A stretch of 64,000 bases of DNA from Allium sativum (lineage: Eukaryota; Streptophyta; Magnoliopsida; Asparagales; Amaryllidaceae): the NCBI GenBank assembly GCA_030737875.1, contig CM060922.1:299947456-300011455 (forward strand), in the 5' to 3' direction. The notes under the pieces were generated by a model, which had not been told where the DNA came from, searched no databases, and was given only the letters and a program-made list of their open reading frames with translations. Below, in pieces: positions 23,633 to 34,623 of the stretch. The position numbers and the translations under genes were made by a program. Positions within the stretch are counted from its first letter, which is position 1; each line of letters begins with the position of its first letter.

Positions 23633-26417
23633 TGTAACACCCCGTAATTTTGAAACATGGCATAAGAGATAATCAAAGAATAATTAATTTTTAAAAGAAT
23701 AATTAGGTGAAACAGGTTACGCCATTGCGTTCCTCTCGGAATTTTGCTTGAGATAGAGTCCGATTTTGCATAAAATGGATACCGTATGAAGAAGCTATGG
23801 ACGATAGAAGTTGGGCAGAAAAATCAGAAAACAGGATGGGATAACTGGTGCACTTGTGAAGTGCGCCAGAACAAAAATGAACTGGCGCACTTGGGAAGTG
23901 CGCCCATACCGTGGCAAAATCCACACAGAATTCTAGAGAGTTCTCTGATGATGTGTCCTTTGGGGATTGGCTGGATGACGTGTCTTTTGAGCTGTGTGGT
24001 TCTGATGATCTCTAATCTAATCTAAAGGCCCTAATTCACCTAATACATCTATAAAGAAACACCTAGACCTAACCCTAATTTCATTACACTAATCCATGGC
24101 GCCTCCATGCTGCCTTAATCTAAATTAAAACTAGCCTCTCTTCTGTTCTCCAAAGCAAATCAGAATTAGAGGATTCAAATTGGAAGATAAGAATCAAACT
24201 CTACAACGGTTTAGCTAATCAAATTCAAAATTCAAAATTCAGGACCATTCTCTTCCTAAATCCAGTCTCAGTGAATCCATTGATTATTTTTGGATTTAAA
24301 TAATACTAAAGCAATTCTGACATGTTGTAAATTGGAGTTGGAAATTAAACATGATAATAGGATCTAATCTCATTAGTTATATCTTAGCCTATATATCAAA
24401 TTCATGATTCTTATATGCCCATGTTGATATTATCATCAGTTTTACCAGTTTGATCATATCTTCATGATCAGTTCATCCTTATGCCTATTTTGTTGTTATT
24501 ATTATGTCTTTTCTATACCTCTTCCCTTCATCCTTCCCTTTTTATTTTTATAGCCAAGCTACTTTCGAGCCTAGGCCAAATCTCGTAGAGGTGAAAGTAC
24601 GAATGGTAATCTAGGGAATGTTGGGAATATGACATAATATATGTTGGGTTGATTTGGCACGATTAATGTTAAATTTTGGGCATGATACGAAATTGGAGAT
24701 TTTGGGTAATTGGCATAATTAACCTAAAATTGGCATAAACTGCAAATAAATAAATTGACTAAGATAAGCATGCCGAGGCACGAGGTTAGACTCCATTTGC
24801 GGTAGAAGCCTGCCCGGAACCAACCGGCTTAACCAGCAACCGCAAATGTCCATTTCAATGTGAGAGGTCGTAGGCATAATTAAAACATGCCTAGACACGA
24901 GGTTAAGTCTGGCTTGCGGCAGAAGTATGTCCGGAACCGCCCGGCACATCCAGCAGCCACAAGCCATCGACTTAATGTGAGAGGTCTATGCATTAATAAC
25001 TAATTAATGCTGATCAAAGATGAATGTGATACCTAAAACATGTTAGGTGGGTGGGGTTAAGTTAACCTGTGTGAGATGACAACTTAACCAATATTACATG
25101 AACAAAGTGGATAGGGTTAAGGCAAGCTTAACGAATAATTCATATTGATTTGATAAGTGGATAGGGTTAAGGAAATCTTAACCAATAATACATATTGATT
25201 TGATAAGTGGATAGGGTTAAGGCAAGCTTAACCAATAATACATATTGATTTGATAAGTGGATTGGGTTAAGGCAAGCTTAACCAATAATACATATTGATT
25301 TGATAAGTGGATGGATTTAAGTCAACTGGGCGGATAGACAATGCTTAACCAATATAGGTTGGGTTGGGATAAACCCTAGGGAAAGACCTAGTAGCGGTAA
25401 ATACACTTTTCAGACAGTAACCCACTTAGAGGTATTGGGAACCCTGAGCTAGGCAGGGTTGGGGCACGCTTACTGGGTTGATTATAAGCGTTCAAATAAG
25501 AGCGAGGGTGTAGCAGTACAGGTTCCGAAGGGTTCGTTAAGCGTGCACAAGGTGTTCCCGGCATTGGAAGATTTAGCCACTGTATATCAATAGGTATAAA
25601 GCTTTGCAACCAAGGGTTTCCACTTAAGGAGTGATACACCCTAGGCTGGGACCCGCACAGGTATCTACAAGTTGGGGAGCCGATCGATTAGGGGTAGTGT
25701 GGGGACATCTAGTATCTATTATGGGAAAGTAGGCTTTCAAGGATTGTATGGGGTGGATACCTCTTACTAGATGTTGCGCCTGAGGGCTATCAATTGCGAG
25801 GTTGGGATCATTTAGTTAAGAATTACTAGTAGGTGGTTCAGAGAATTAAATTAAGTAAGAAATCTGGGAAGCGCACTAGACATTCCTTTATATTCATCCT
25901 GTTATCCAGCTTTACCTTATGTCATGGTTATATTTTCCATCCTGTTTATTCCTATCATATTGCTTTACTTATTTTCATACTAAAAGTTACTGGACTCGCC
26001 GGGCTTTATGTTTGACCTTTTTGTTTTCGCCTCTTTTTCTTCTGTTTCCCCCCAGGTTCTCAGGGAGGAAACACTGAAACTTGACTCGGATTTCTTTCTT
26101 CTGGAAGTGTTGAAAGTAATTCTCAGCTTTACCTCTTTTTCATTATGGCTATTTGGAGTGGGATTATGGTTTTATTTTTATGTACTCTGGTAATAATTTT
26201 GTACAAGATGGATATTTGTGTACTTGACCCTAGTATGTGGTTTTGATGTTGTAACCAAACATGTTTTGCTTTTCCGTTGCAATGAATAAATTTTGAATTT
26301 TCTTTAGTACCATTTTATATATCTATCTTGTGATATTCTGTTCTATACTCTTATAATACTCCATGAAAGTTAATGCATTCCCTTAGTGAGTGACATTTGT
26401 GGACGTGGGGTGTTACA
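23633..26417 (+). repeat. Chromovirus 3' LTR
   Basis: TGTAACACCCCG to GGGGTGTTACA. Collinear with 16137-18869. Has four rather than three copies of the 50-bp repeat (25105-25304) and hairpin modules at 24794-24848 and 24911-24965. Confidence 0.95.
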
Positions 26418-26801
26418 CTTGTACTCTTAAAAATAAACTTGGCACTGAGGTTAATCCAGGGATTCCTTCTATTACATTTATGTACTCCCTGGATCTTCTT
26501 ATAAGAAAGTTGCTCTGTAAGTGTATATTGTTATTTTCTGATTATCACTGTTGCAGTTTACTGTTCATTCTCTAAATAATCATGGATTCCCGTCCCCACA
26601 TGTTCTCGGATAGTAGAATATACTTCATTCTCTGAGTTTAGATCCATTCTAATAGTCCTTAGCGATCCCATACCTCCAAGCTTTTACATCTAGGGTGTAA
26701 ATCCAATTTATCCCTAAAAATAGGTCGAATCGCCTATTTTCCCTTTAGATCCGTTCCTATTGACCCATCTCTGGTGTTGACGAAAAATATGGTTAACGTT
26801 T

Positions 26802-26818
26802 TGGTGCTAGAAGGAGGG
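26802..26818 (+). promoter_or_regulatory. Primer-binding-site-like sequence of the Tat-like element
   Basis: TGGTGCTAGAAGGAGGG, four bases after the 5' LTR end. Position and TGG start fit a PBS; the matching tRNA was not identified. Confidence 0.55.
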
Positions 26819-26908
26819 CTGAACCTCCAACCTTGTGGTTACCCATTCCACACTCCCATATGTGCCATCCCGTCCCGGGTTGGATAAAACCTTGAAAAGG
26901 CGAACATT

Positions 26909-27595
26909 ATGGCTAAAAAGTTTCTACCAGTTGCTAACAGATTTCCTGTGGCAGGGACAAATATTGACGAGCCATGGGCAACTGAAAGGTTCAGATTAGA
27001 AACCCTCTATATCCAAGAGAAAGAGAAGGATGTAGAACCCTATAACCCTAATCGATGGAGCATTAACCCTTTCCACGTAGGACCAACTCCGATTTTTGCC
27101 CTTTACCAATCCTCGATAGAGAGATATAACTCCTTCCTCTTTGCCAAAGAAGACGTCCTCACAAAGGCTAGAGGAACCGTATTCGAGCAAAGAGTCGAGA
27201 GAACTTCCATCCCTTTGACCGATAAGAAGTATGAAAGAGATATCTCCCCATGTCGAAGGGCAGTAAAAAGGAAGTGTAGAGATAAAGAAGGAATGACCAA
27301 ATTAAGTAATAAAAAGGCCAAAATGCAGCAGCGAAAGAAAAATTTCGAGTCGAGATTACCAAAGGTTTGTAAGCTCACTATATCGATTGAGGGTATCTAT
27401 TTCCTAACCAGACATGAGTTAAACTTTTGGCCGTTGCCCAAGAAGAAACCCAAAAACGAAGCTAAGAAAGAAGGATCGTATTGCTACTACCATATGGTAA
27501 ACGGGCACGAAACAAACCACTGCAGAGTTCTAGAAGGGATGATCATCAAGTTTTTAAACCAAGGAAAATTACAATGTTACGTAAAGAAAGCATAG
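26909..27595 (+). CDS. Tat-like gag, C-terminal part
   Basis: 228 residues from ATG 26909 to a stop at 27595. The first two thirds are basic and not recognisable as a specific fold. The end has the zinc finger CYYHMVNGHETNHC followed by LEGMIIKFLNQGKLQCYV, the usual tail of Tat/Athila-type gag proteins, which coat the element RNA. It lies about 90 nt after the PBS, so the capsid part is missing or too divergent to see. No protease or RT follows. It may still be translated, but function as gag is doubtful. The frame on the opposite strand here is a shadow. Confidence 0.65.
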   Translation: MAKKFLPVANRFPVAGTNIDEPWATERFRLETLYIQEKEKDVEPYNPNRWSINPFHVGPTPIFALYQSSIERYNSFLFAKEDVLTKARGTVFEQRVERTSIPLTDKKYERDISPCRRAVKRKCRDKEGMTKLSNKKAKMQQRKKNFESRLPKVCKLTISIEGIYFLTRHELNFWPLPKKKPKNEAKKEGSYCYYHMVNGHETNHCRVLEGMIIKFLNQGKLQCYVKKA

Positions 27596-28417
27596 GAGGT
27601 CACTCCGCTGAAACCTTCTTTAAATAGTAGGGAAAGGATTATTCTCCCAGTTGCAAAGGAGAGAAACTCAACAAATAAAATGACCAAGGAAAGGTCAAGT
27701 CACAAATGGATAAAAAATGACCAAGGAAAGGTCAAGTCACAAATGGATAAAAAAAGAAAAAACCCTTGTCAGCACTAAATTAGTCCAGGCAAGGCATCCC
27801 CCGGAGGGGGATGGTGTGTTAGTCTTTCTCCATGCCCGAATCAAAGGGGGAAAAGTTAAAGCATCAAAACCGTAAGCCTCCGTTTCACACCAGAAATGGC
27901 AGCGGCGATGCATCTAAAATTAGCACACCTTGCCTTTACTCGTAGAAGAGCACGCCCTGCCTCTGTTAGAACTAAGCATGTCCTACCTCTGCTTAAGTTC
28001 CGTGTTACCCGCAGAAGGGAACGCAAACCCCTATCATTGCCTACGATGCTCAAGATAGGGTATCCCTTGGAGGGGGTGGCGTATAAGCCTTATCAGTGCC
28101 TACAATGGCATGTATAGAGCATCAAAAGAGTAAAACTTAGTTATGTGCCTACGAGGGCCCCGTCTAAGTTTCTAAGACCTTATCATAGCTTACGATGGTC
28201 AGGATAAGGCACCTCCTGGAGGGAGGTCGGGTAAGTCCTTGGGCACTGCTTGTGGATAAGCTAGCCAAGCACACTGGACGCACAGGCCCAAAGAGTGACC
28301 AACAAAGCACGTACATCCTTTGCTTTGACACCAAAAGCCCAGGGAGTGGCTCAGTAAGTACGTACAGTCTATGCTTCACAAATCAAGTCCAAAGGGGATA
28401 CCAGAACAATATATACC
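27596..28417 (+). repeat. Non-coding region with short duplications and GC-rich hairpins
   Basis: A 37-bp unit occurs twice (27681-27717 and 27718-27754). Three related hairpins occur near 27796 (CATCCCCC/GGGGGATG), 28058 and 28206 (ACCTCC/GGAGGT), each in similar surroundings (TAAGCC or TAGTC after, GCATCAAAA before two of them). This looks like a decayed long repeat. No gene seen. Confidence 0.55.
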
Positions 28418-28745
28418 AAAGGGGGTTCCGGTCAACTATTATTAATACCTGAATCTGGGTCAATTCGGCGTTTCACGAATAATGGAGGGGGTTCCGGTCT
28501 ACTATTGTTAATACCCAAATCTGGGTCGATTCGGCGTTTCACAAATACCAGAGGGGTTCCGGACTGCTATTATTAATATCCGAATCTGGGTCGATTTGGC
28601 GCCTCACAAAAACCAGAGCGGTTCCGATCCTCAATATATCAATACCCGAATCTGGGTCGATTCGGCTCTGCACAAATACCGGAGGGAGTGCCAGTCTTCT
28701 GCATATTGACATCCAAATTTGGGTTGAAAAGTCCCTTCGATAGCA
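28418..28745 (+). repeat. About 66-bp tandem array, five diverged units
   Basis: Units start at GGTTCCGG-like sites (about 28425, 28491, 28556, 28621, 28686) and contain CCGAATCTGGGTCGATTCGG, itself a short inverted repeat (CCGAATC/GATTCGG). Known: tandem repeats near the 3' side of Tat/Ogre elements are common and can seed satellites. Confidence 0.8.
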
Positions 28746-29162
28746 TTTGAAGTTAGTACATAATTGTCCGAAGATCTCCAAAGTAACTATCACAAATTGA
28801 AGCAACCATAGGTGTGCCCGCGGGAAAGGGTCCACAAAATTTGGGAAGTTGACGGAAAGCTCATTGTCAAAAACAAGTCCAAATAAAAAAAGGTTGAAGC
28901 TTCTCTTGCTCAAAGGAAACCTCTTAGATCGTTCATTATGCAAGCAATTCTTACTCATGTTCCATACCAACATTATTTACATACTAAACATTGTCAATAC
29001 ACAAATTTATTCACCAAAAAGTTACATTCTCGGTACCCTGAGTATGGGTATAATTATGTGTTACCATTACAAAATGTTACTGAATATCCAGGTCCTCTCC
29101 ATCCTCAGGAAAAGGAGGGTCATGGAATGACGAAGTGCAATTCCTAGTAGCTTGTTAAGTCT

Positions 29163-29775
29163 TCATACTTTCCTGCTCGTTTCGCCTAAATGATCAAAAG
29201 GTTTAATATGAAGTTTCAAGGCTCTGTTGTGAGCCCTACGCATTGCGCTGAGAGACTTATTTTCCTTTTCCAATTCAAAAGCATTCATATGCAAATCGTA
29301 ATTGTCTTCTTGCAAATGTCTAATTTGATCGACATGCCCGAGGACACGGTCATGAGAATCCTTAATTAACTTAGTATCATAGATTCTTTTCGTCTCAGCT
29401 TCCACTCTTTTACGCCACTTGGAAATAGTTGATTCCTTTAACCTTGGAGGAGGGTTATTCAAGTAATAACACTTCTGAAGAGCGAGAGCCTTATGAGCTA
29501 TCGCAACTCGAGGAGGTGGAGGTCCTGTCATTATAGGGATATTTTCGAAACAATGTTCCCACATCTTGCACTTTGTAGTGACATTGTTTAAATCAATTTC
29601 CAAGTCGACGATACGTTAACGTAGACTCCTTAGCTCATCCTCGAACTCGTTGGAGGGTTTAGTCTTTATGTACGTCCTCATTTCGATAATAGTCATATTC
29701 TTTTCCCCTAACAAATCTTTCAAAGCATTAATTCTTTCGTTCAAATACTTGATGTTTAAACTCTAATGGAAAATC
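29163..29775 (-). pseudogene. Antisense ORF 2 of the Tat-like element, coiled-coil protein
   Basis: Opposite strand to gag. The open frame 29603-29163 continues upstream to about 29775 apart from a single stop (near 29615): ALKDLLGEKNMTIIEMR before it and VDLEIDLNNVTTKCKMW after it. The sequence is rich in Glu, Lys and Leu heptad-like stretches (HVDQIRHLQEDNYDL, ELEKENKSL), so a coiled coil is likely. No known domain recognised. It lies downstream of antisense ORF 1 in the same orientation and could be its distal exon or a separate gene. Confidence 0.45.
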
Positions 29776-30473
29776 TGCTTTCCTTGATACATAGAAGTTT
29801 GTTCTCTTGACAAGGGCGCTTCACCCTGAGGTGGTGAATCTCCACAAGGATTTACCTACTTACAAGAACAAAGAAAAGTAGCCCTGGTTATGTCTTTTTA
29901 GGTCTATAAAGAATAGAACCCCTTCTTCTCATACATATTTGCGCAAACTAAACCCGAAACCAATCTACTATGACATATAGAAAGAAAAAAATCAAATAAC
30001 TTATTCATGTATTTATTGTTTACATAGCGCTTCAGCATGTTAAACCCTACAACTCTTTAGCATAGCTTTATGATCCCCTCTCAGAAAGCTAAAGGAGATC
30101 TAAGGAAATGTTGTATACACATTTTTAAAACCCTCAAGAAAGCGTTTCTCCTTGAAAGCGTAAGTAGGTGTCGTTCGAAACTCCTTTCTCAGTCTACGAA
30201 TCATGCGTAATGCATCCTCATAATAAACTAATTTCTGTCATGATGGTAACAAACATATTATCCTTTACAAATAACAAAGGGAAACCCCACGCAAGTGTGA
30301 ACAGGTTGCAGAATTAGGTTTACAAGTGTACCACCTGCCCTACATAAAAATGGTTTGGGCTTTTTGCTGCTTAACTTTGCTTGAATCAGGAAAACAAGTT
30401 TTCTCTTGTCTATTATAACAACAGGAGACTCTTTGAAGTCAAATATGCAAAAAAAGTACGTACAGAGTAAGAA

Positions 30474-32642
30474 TTATACCCAAGGGGAAGGAACTTCATG
30501 GGCAACAGCCTTCTTTCCTCCCGGAAGACCGAAGGGTTCACTTTCTCTAGGCAATGACAATTCAGAATTGTGGATAAGATGCCTAACTGGATAGCCGCCA
30601 TCTTTGGGACCGATATCCCCATTCTTCATATAAGTATCAACAGAAGTGAGAGTCTCCCCTTCCTCATCTAAATCATCCGAAAGATGATCAATATATAAAA
30701 GGTCCACAATTATGGGTTTACTCCTCCGCGGCACCTCGATTCCTTCCTCACCCAACTTAATACTTTCCACAACCCGATCACAGATGAAAGAAGGAATGTG
30801 GGTGGTTCGGAGTTCAGGGAATTTATTAAGCTTGTCGGAAGAAGGTGAAATAGGTAATCTTCATAGCATTCGGATTTAATCTGTGGGAGGTGGACTTGCA
30901 AGAAGTTATAAATCCTACCCTCGGCTGCATAGATTATCTGGGCAACATGAGAAAGCTTTCCATCCTTCTTTCGAAGCTCATCAGCATGGGTAACCATATC
31001 CTCCTCCATCTGGTGCTCTAAGGCCGACACCTTGTCAGGTGTTACGTCCCTAGTCTGCCCCTCTTTCTCCAAAGCTAACTCTGCAGGTTCCTAGGAAGAC
31101 TTCAACCTCTCACACTCATCACTTAAAACTGCGTTTGCCTCTCGAAGTCGAGTAATTTCAATAACAAAGGAAGAAAAAACGGGCTTAGAAACGTGCCATT
31201 CCTTAAAAATGTGGGAAATTATACGCATTAAGCATATCGTTGCGATAAGTGGAAAACCCAAAGTAAAAAGAAAGTGTTATACCTTAAGTTGTCGAATTAT
31301 CAAACACTGATAAAAATCCGTAGTGTCGGAGGAAGTGGAAGGCAATGAGACATCAGAAAGTTCAGGTGTAGAAAGAATAAGTTTCACAAGATCTGTAAAA
31401 TCTATCAGAAAATCAAGGAGCCTCGAAGGTTCAGCAGTCTGAGAAGCGGAAGTATGCGGCATGGCACCTACACCCTCTCTGGATATACTTGGAAGAGATG
31501 ATAGGAAAACACCACTTTTTGTTTCCCTACCAAAGACACTCTGGGAAATCGTGGAGGTGGAAATATTGAGATTCAACCTCTTAGCTGGCGGATCGACAGG
31601 AAATTCGGCTAGCCTCTTAAGAGTAGCCGCGGTCGTTCGATTCAAGGCATCGGTAAGAATGGGGGCTTCCGATACCGAAACTCCTAGTCAAGCGAAAGGT
31701 TGGGAAAAAGTCGAGAACGTGGAAAGTTACTCTCAAAAAGGATCCCCATAAAGAAACTATCGAGTCAACAAAACATACCTGGAAATAAAGGAGCCGAAGG
31801 AGTGAACACTTTTGAACACACCAACAAATGTTTGGAGCCAAGAAGACAGATAGGTGGACACCCCAATTCCTTCTGTCCATTAGGAAGAAGGTTATAAAGA
31901 TCCAACTTATCCTTGGTTAGTATAGTGGACCGACTTGGTCGCTTTTCAAGTAGTTTCAAAATAAGTTTACATACGCGAGGTTCGCTCTCGGTTAAGGACA
32001 CCCCCTCAGAAGCAAAATCTAAAAGAAGGAAATTAAGGATACATTACAAATGGAAAAATAGCTGCTCACGAAGGGTTAAGAAGACTTACTACGATCAGCA
32101 AATTGGCCAAAAATACCAATAAGACATTTAATAAAGAAGAATTGATCTTCCTAAGGTATATACTTGGCCGCACTGTCGCTGACAATCTTTCGCAAAGGGG
32201 TAGCATGGAATATGGGGAAGTCAACACCTTTTGAAAAAGGCATCAGATGTTGAGCGAGGTTCGAAGTAAGAGAAGCCTGACCCGATTCCAGAACAAGTAC
32301 TTCCAAGTATAGGAGTAGTTTGTAAGTGCTTGGTAGAAATTAAATGGGCGCAATTTCCAAATCCCGTAGAAGTTGAGACATAAAGGGAGGAAAAGGAAAG
32401 AAGCCTCCATGCCAGATGTGTACAGCTGAGTAGGTAAAGTATCCTTCGTGAGGGTGCATGATGTCATCATAGTAGGTAGCAAGAATAGCCTCCACATTGT
32501 CCATTCCAAAGCTAGTAAGAAGGGAGTTTCCTTCATCTTGAGAAGTAATTAGAGATGTCTTCAAGAGAAGAGACTTCCTCCTCCGAGAAGGATCACAAGC
32601 GTCAATAGATGATAAAAAATCGGAGCTCCTTTTATCAGACAT
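30474..32642 (-). pseudogene. Antisense ORF 1 of the Tat-like element, spliced, transposase_28-like
   Basis: Four likely exons on the minus strand. Exon 1, 32642-32090, starts MSDKRSSDFL and has FPFPPFMSQLLRDLEIAPI, then an in-frame stop where related proteins usually have Gln, then an open frame with a second stop near 32157; donor GTAAGT. Exon 2, 32018-31779, acceptor CTTCTTTTAG, donor GTATGT (SLTESEPRVCKLILKLLEKR, LYNLLPNGQ). Exon 3, 31683-31284, donor GTATAA. Exon 4, about 31190-30474, is coiled-coil-like (ITRLREANAVLSDECERL) with one stop and one frameshift. The exon 1 motif resembles the plant 'putative gypsy type transposon' family (Pfam PF04195), known as an extra antisense ORF in Tat elements. 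Family call from memory of the motif. Confidence 0.6.
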
Positions 32643-33249
32643 AGTGCTGCCAGGTGATATAATTTCGTAAACATATAAAGTTTATATCCCACTCATTAGA
32701 ACATTTGTAAGTGATAACATATAAAACTATTAGTAATGGATAATTAGAATAATGGATGTTGTGACAATCCTACACACCATTCCAGTCATTAACTGAAGGA
32801 ATAGATGATTTTATGCAATTGCATGTCCCAAACCCTAAAATTAACATTTGGGGAAAAAGGCGTGCGGACGGACTGCCATGAATTGCCTCTCAAGTTATTA
32901 AAATAAGAACAATTTGTACCTGGTATACAAAACCCTAAGCGAATTTGAGCAAAACAACCCCTCGATTAAAGGTTAAAACAAAGATATTTACCAAAGGTTT
33001 AAGTAGTGAGTTTCCCACAATAAGCTTCAAGTCCTCAATAAATAAATAATGTGGTTCGAGAAATCAATGTTGCAGGTAAAAAGTGAAGAAGAAGCAGTAG
33101 TAATTGTGCATGGATATTTACCCGAGTCCCCACCGGACGAACGAGGACTAATCAGCGTTCCCCTGACAAGGAAGATCAAAATACTCTGATATGACAATTC
33201 GAAAAAAGACGAAGAGTTTGACTTGGAAAGCCGAAAATACCCCTTCACT

Positions 33250-33259
33250 AAGGGGCAAA
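33250..33259 (+). promoter_or_regulatory. Tat-like element polypurine tract
   Basis: AAGGGGCAAA immediately before the 3' LTR start at 33260. Confidence 0.6.
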
Positions 33260-34586
33260 TGTTACTACCAAAAACTAACAGTGGAACAAGATGGCGGTGA
33301 AGGGGTATCGAATGACCGGAAGCTCACTAAAGGCTCAAAAGAAAGTAGGGCCAAATACTAGGAAGGGCTAAGAGTAGGAATAAATAACCCGAAAAGCCGC
33401 ATCAACCGAAACCCTTTTAGGGGAAAGGATCATAAGAACTACGGGGTGTAACCGACAGGACCTATCCGCCAGAGTCAATCCGACAAGATTCTTCTGACAG
33501 CATTAGTTCGATGGAAGATTATGTGACAAAGAGTCATCCTAACCCAGAACCAAGAAAGTTAAAAGCAACAAACCCATCGGCTGAAGCTCAAATGGACCTT
33601 CGGTACTGACCTGCCTAAGAACCGATACACTTGAAGGTGAGGGCGCCAAAGACACTAAACCCAGGAAATGCAAGGATCATCCAGAACCAGCTTCCGGGGC
33701 AATTGTCGTATGAATACCCGAAGACCAAATCCATAAGTAAAATAGAAGTAACATCGGAAGCCCCCCTTTTTCGAGGATCAGTTTACTTCAAAAGAGCTTC
33801 GTCAAAGAACTAACCAGGACCTAAGCAGAGATACAGGCTACCCGTACTAATCTACCTAGTACTGAAACCTGCAGCGGTTTCAAACCGGTAGTCATCAACA
33901 TACATCATGAGGTCGAGCCCCTCTAAGTATTCACAATAAAGCCGGAGGCCTACATCCGAAAGATTACTTCCGAGAGCCTACATTCAGGAGCTGTTGTCAA
34001 AGATTCAAGTACTTCTAAAGGCCATAACTAATACTCTAAAGATGACCGGAAGTCAAGCGCCCGAAACCAAGGATAAAGCGATCGGCAAAGACCCCCATGG
34101 GTCAAATAGCCCATCAGCGGAAGGAGCCCTGAGCCACTATAAATAAGACCCTAGGGTCACATTCATAGGATGAATTTTTCTTTACACTTGTACTCTTAAA
34201 AATAAACTTGGCACTGAGGTTGATCCACGGATTCCTCCTATTACATCTATGTACTCCCACCAAAAGTTTAATAAAAGGGGATCTTCTTATTAGAAAGTTT
34301 CACTGTAAGTGTATATTGTTATTTTCTAATCATCACTGTTGCAATTTATGGTTCATTGTCTAGATAATCATGGATACCCATCCCTACATGTCCTCGGATA
34401 ATAGAATATATTTCATTCTATGAGTTTATATCCATTTTGATAGTCCTTAGCGATCGCATACCTCCAAACTTTGAGATCTAGGGTGGAAATCCAATTTAAC
34501 CCAAAAAATATGTCGAATAGCCTATTTTCCCTTTAGATCCGTTCTTATTGACCCATTTCCAGTGTTGACGAAAAATATCGTTAACA
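33260..34586 (+). repeat. 3' LTR of the Tat-like element, uninterrupted
   Basis: 1,327 bp from TGTTACTACC to GTTAACA, with TATAAATAAG at 34138-34147. This copy shows the empty sites of both the LINE (near 34105-34118) and the chromovirus (near 34176-34190) carried by its partner LTR. Confidence 0.9.
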
Positions 34587-34623
34587 TTTTATAATATATT
34601 CAAAGTATTATCTAACTATTTTG

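Larger units (their letters stand above)
16137..26417 (+). mobile_element. Ty3/gypsy chromovirus (Tekay/Del-like), degenerate
   Basis: LTRs of about 2.75 kb (16137-18869 and 23633-26417), an initiator-Met-type PBS, PPT, and domains in gypsy order: protease, RT, RNase H, integrase, with a chromodomain at the end. Very long LTRs plus a chromodomain fit the Tekay/Del lineage; I infer this. TACAC occurs at both edges (16131-16135 and 26414-26418), overlapping the terminal ACA of the 3' LTR. The uninterrupted Tat-like LTR at 34176-34200 shows the empty site. Gag is mostly missing: only about 560 nt separate the PBS from the zinc knuckles. Frameshifts, stops, an internal duplication and changed catalytic residues make it non-functional. 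Confidence 0.85.
9248..26798 (+). repeat. 5' LTR of the Tat-like element, interrupted twice
   Basis: The parts are 9248-10100, 16061-16136 and 26418-26798, about 1.31 kb in total. They are collinear with 33260-34586 and differ by scattered substitutions and small indels. TATAAATAAG at 16085-16094 is the likely core promoter. The LINE sits just upstream of this TATA box and the chromovirus just downstream, so the promoter is separated from both its upstream sequence and its transcript. Confidence 0.85.
9248..34586 (+). mobile_element. Non-autonomous Tat-like Ty3/gypsy retrotransposon
   Basis: LTRs start TGTTACTACC (9248 and 33260) and end GTTAAC(A/G). The 5' LTR is split by a LINE and a chromovirus but is collinear with the uninterrupted 3' LTR. 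The internal part (26799-33259) holds a PBS-like site, the C-terminal part of gag with a Tat-type zinc finger, a 66-bp tandem array, and two ORF groups on the opposite strand. No protease, RT, RNase H or integrase is recognisable, so it depends on helpers or is dead. Known: Tat-lineage elements such as Retand and Grande carry extra antisense ORFs and 3' tandem repeats. The flanks are not a simple 5-bp duplication: an imperfect repeat of about 30 bp lies on each side (9216-9247 and 34593-34623). Confidence 0.7.

Noticed and set aside
27896..28117. Basic plus-strand frame
   Set aside because: Lies over the GC-hairpin repeat region of the Tat-like element; no domain seen.
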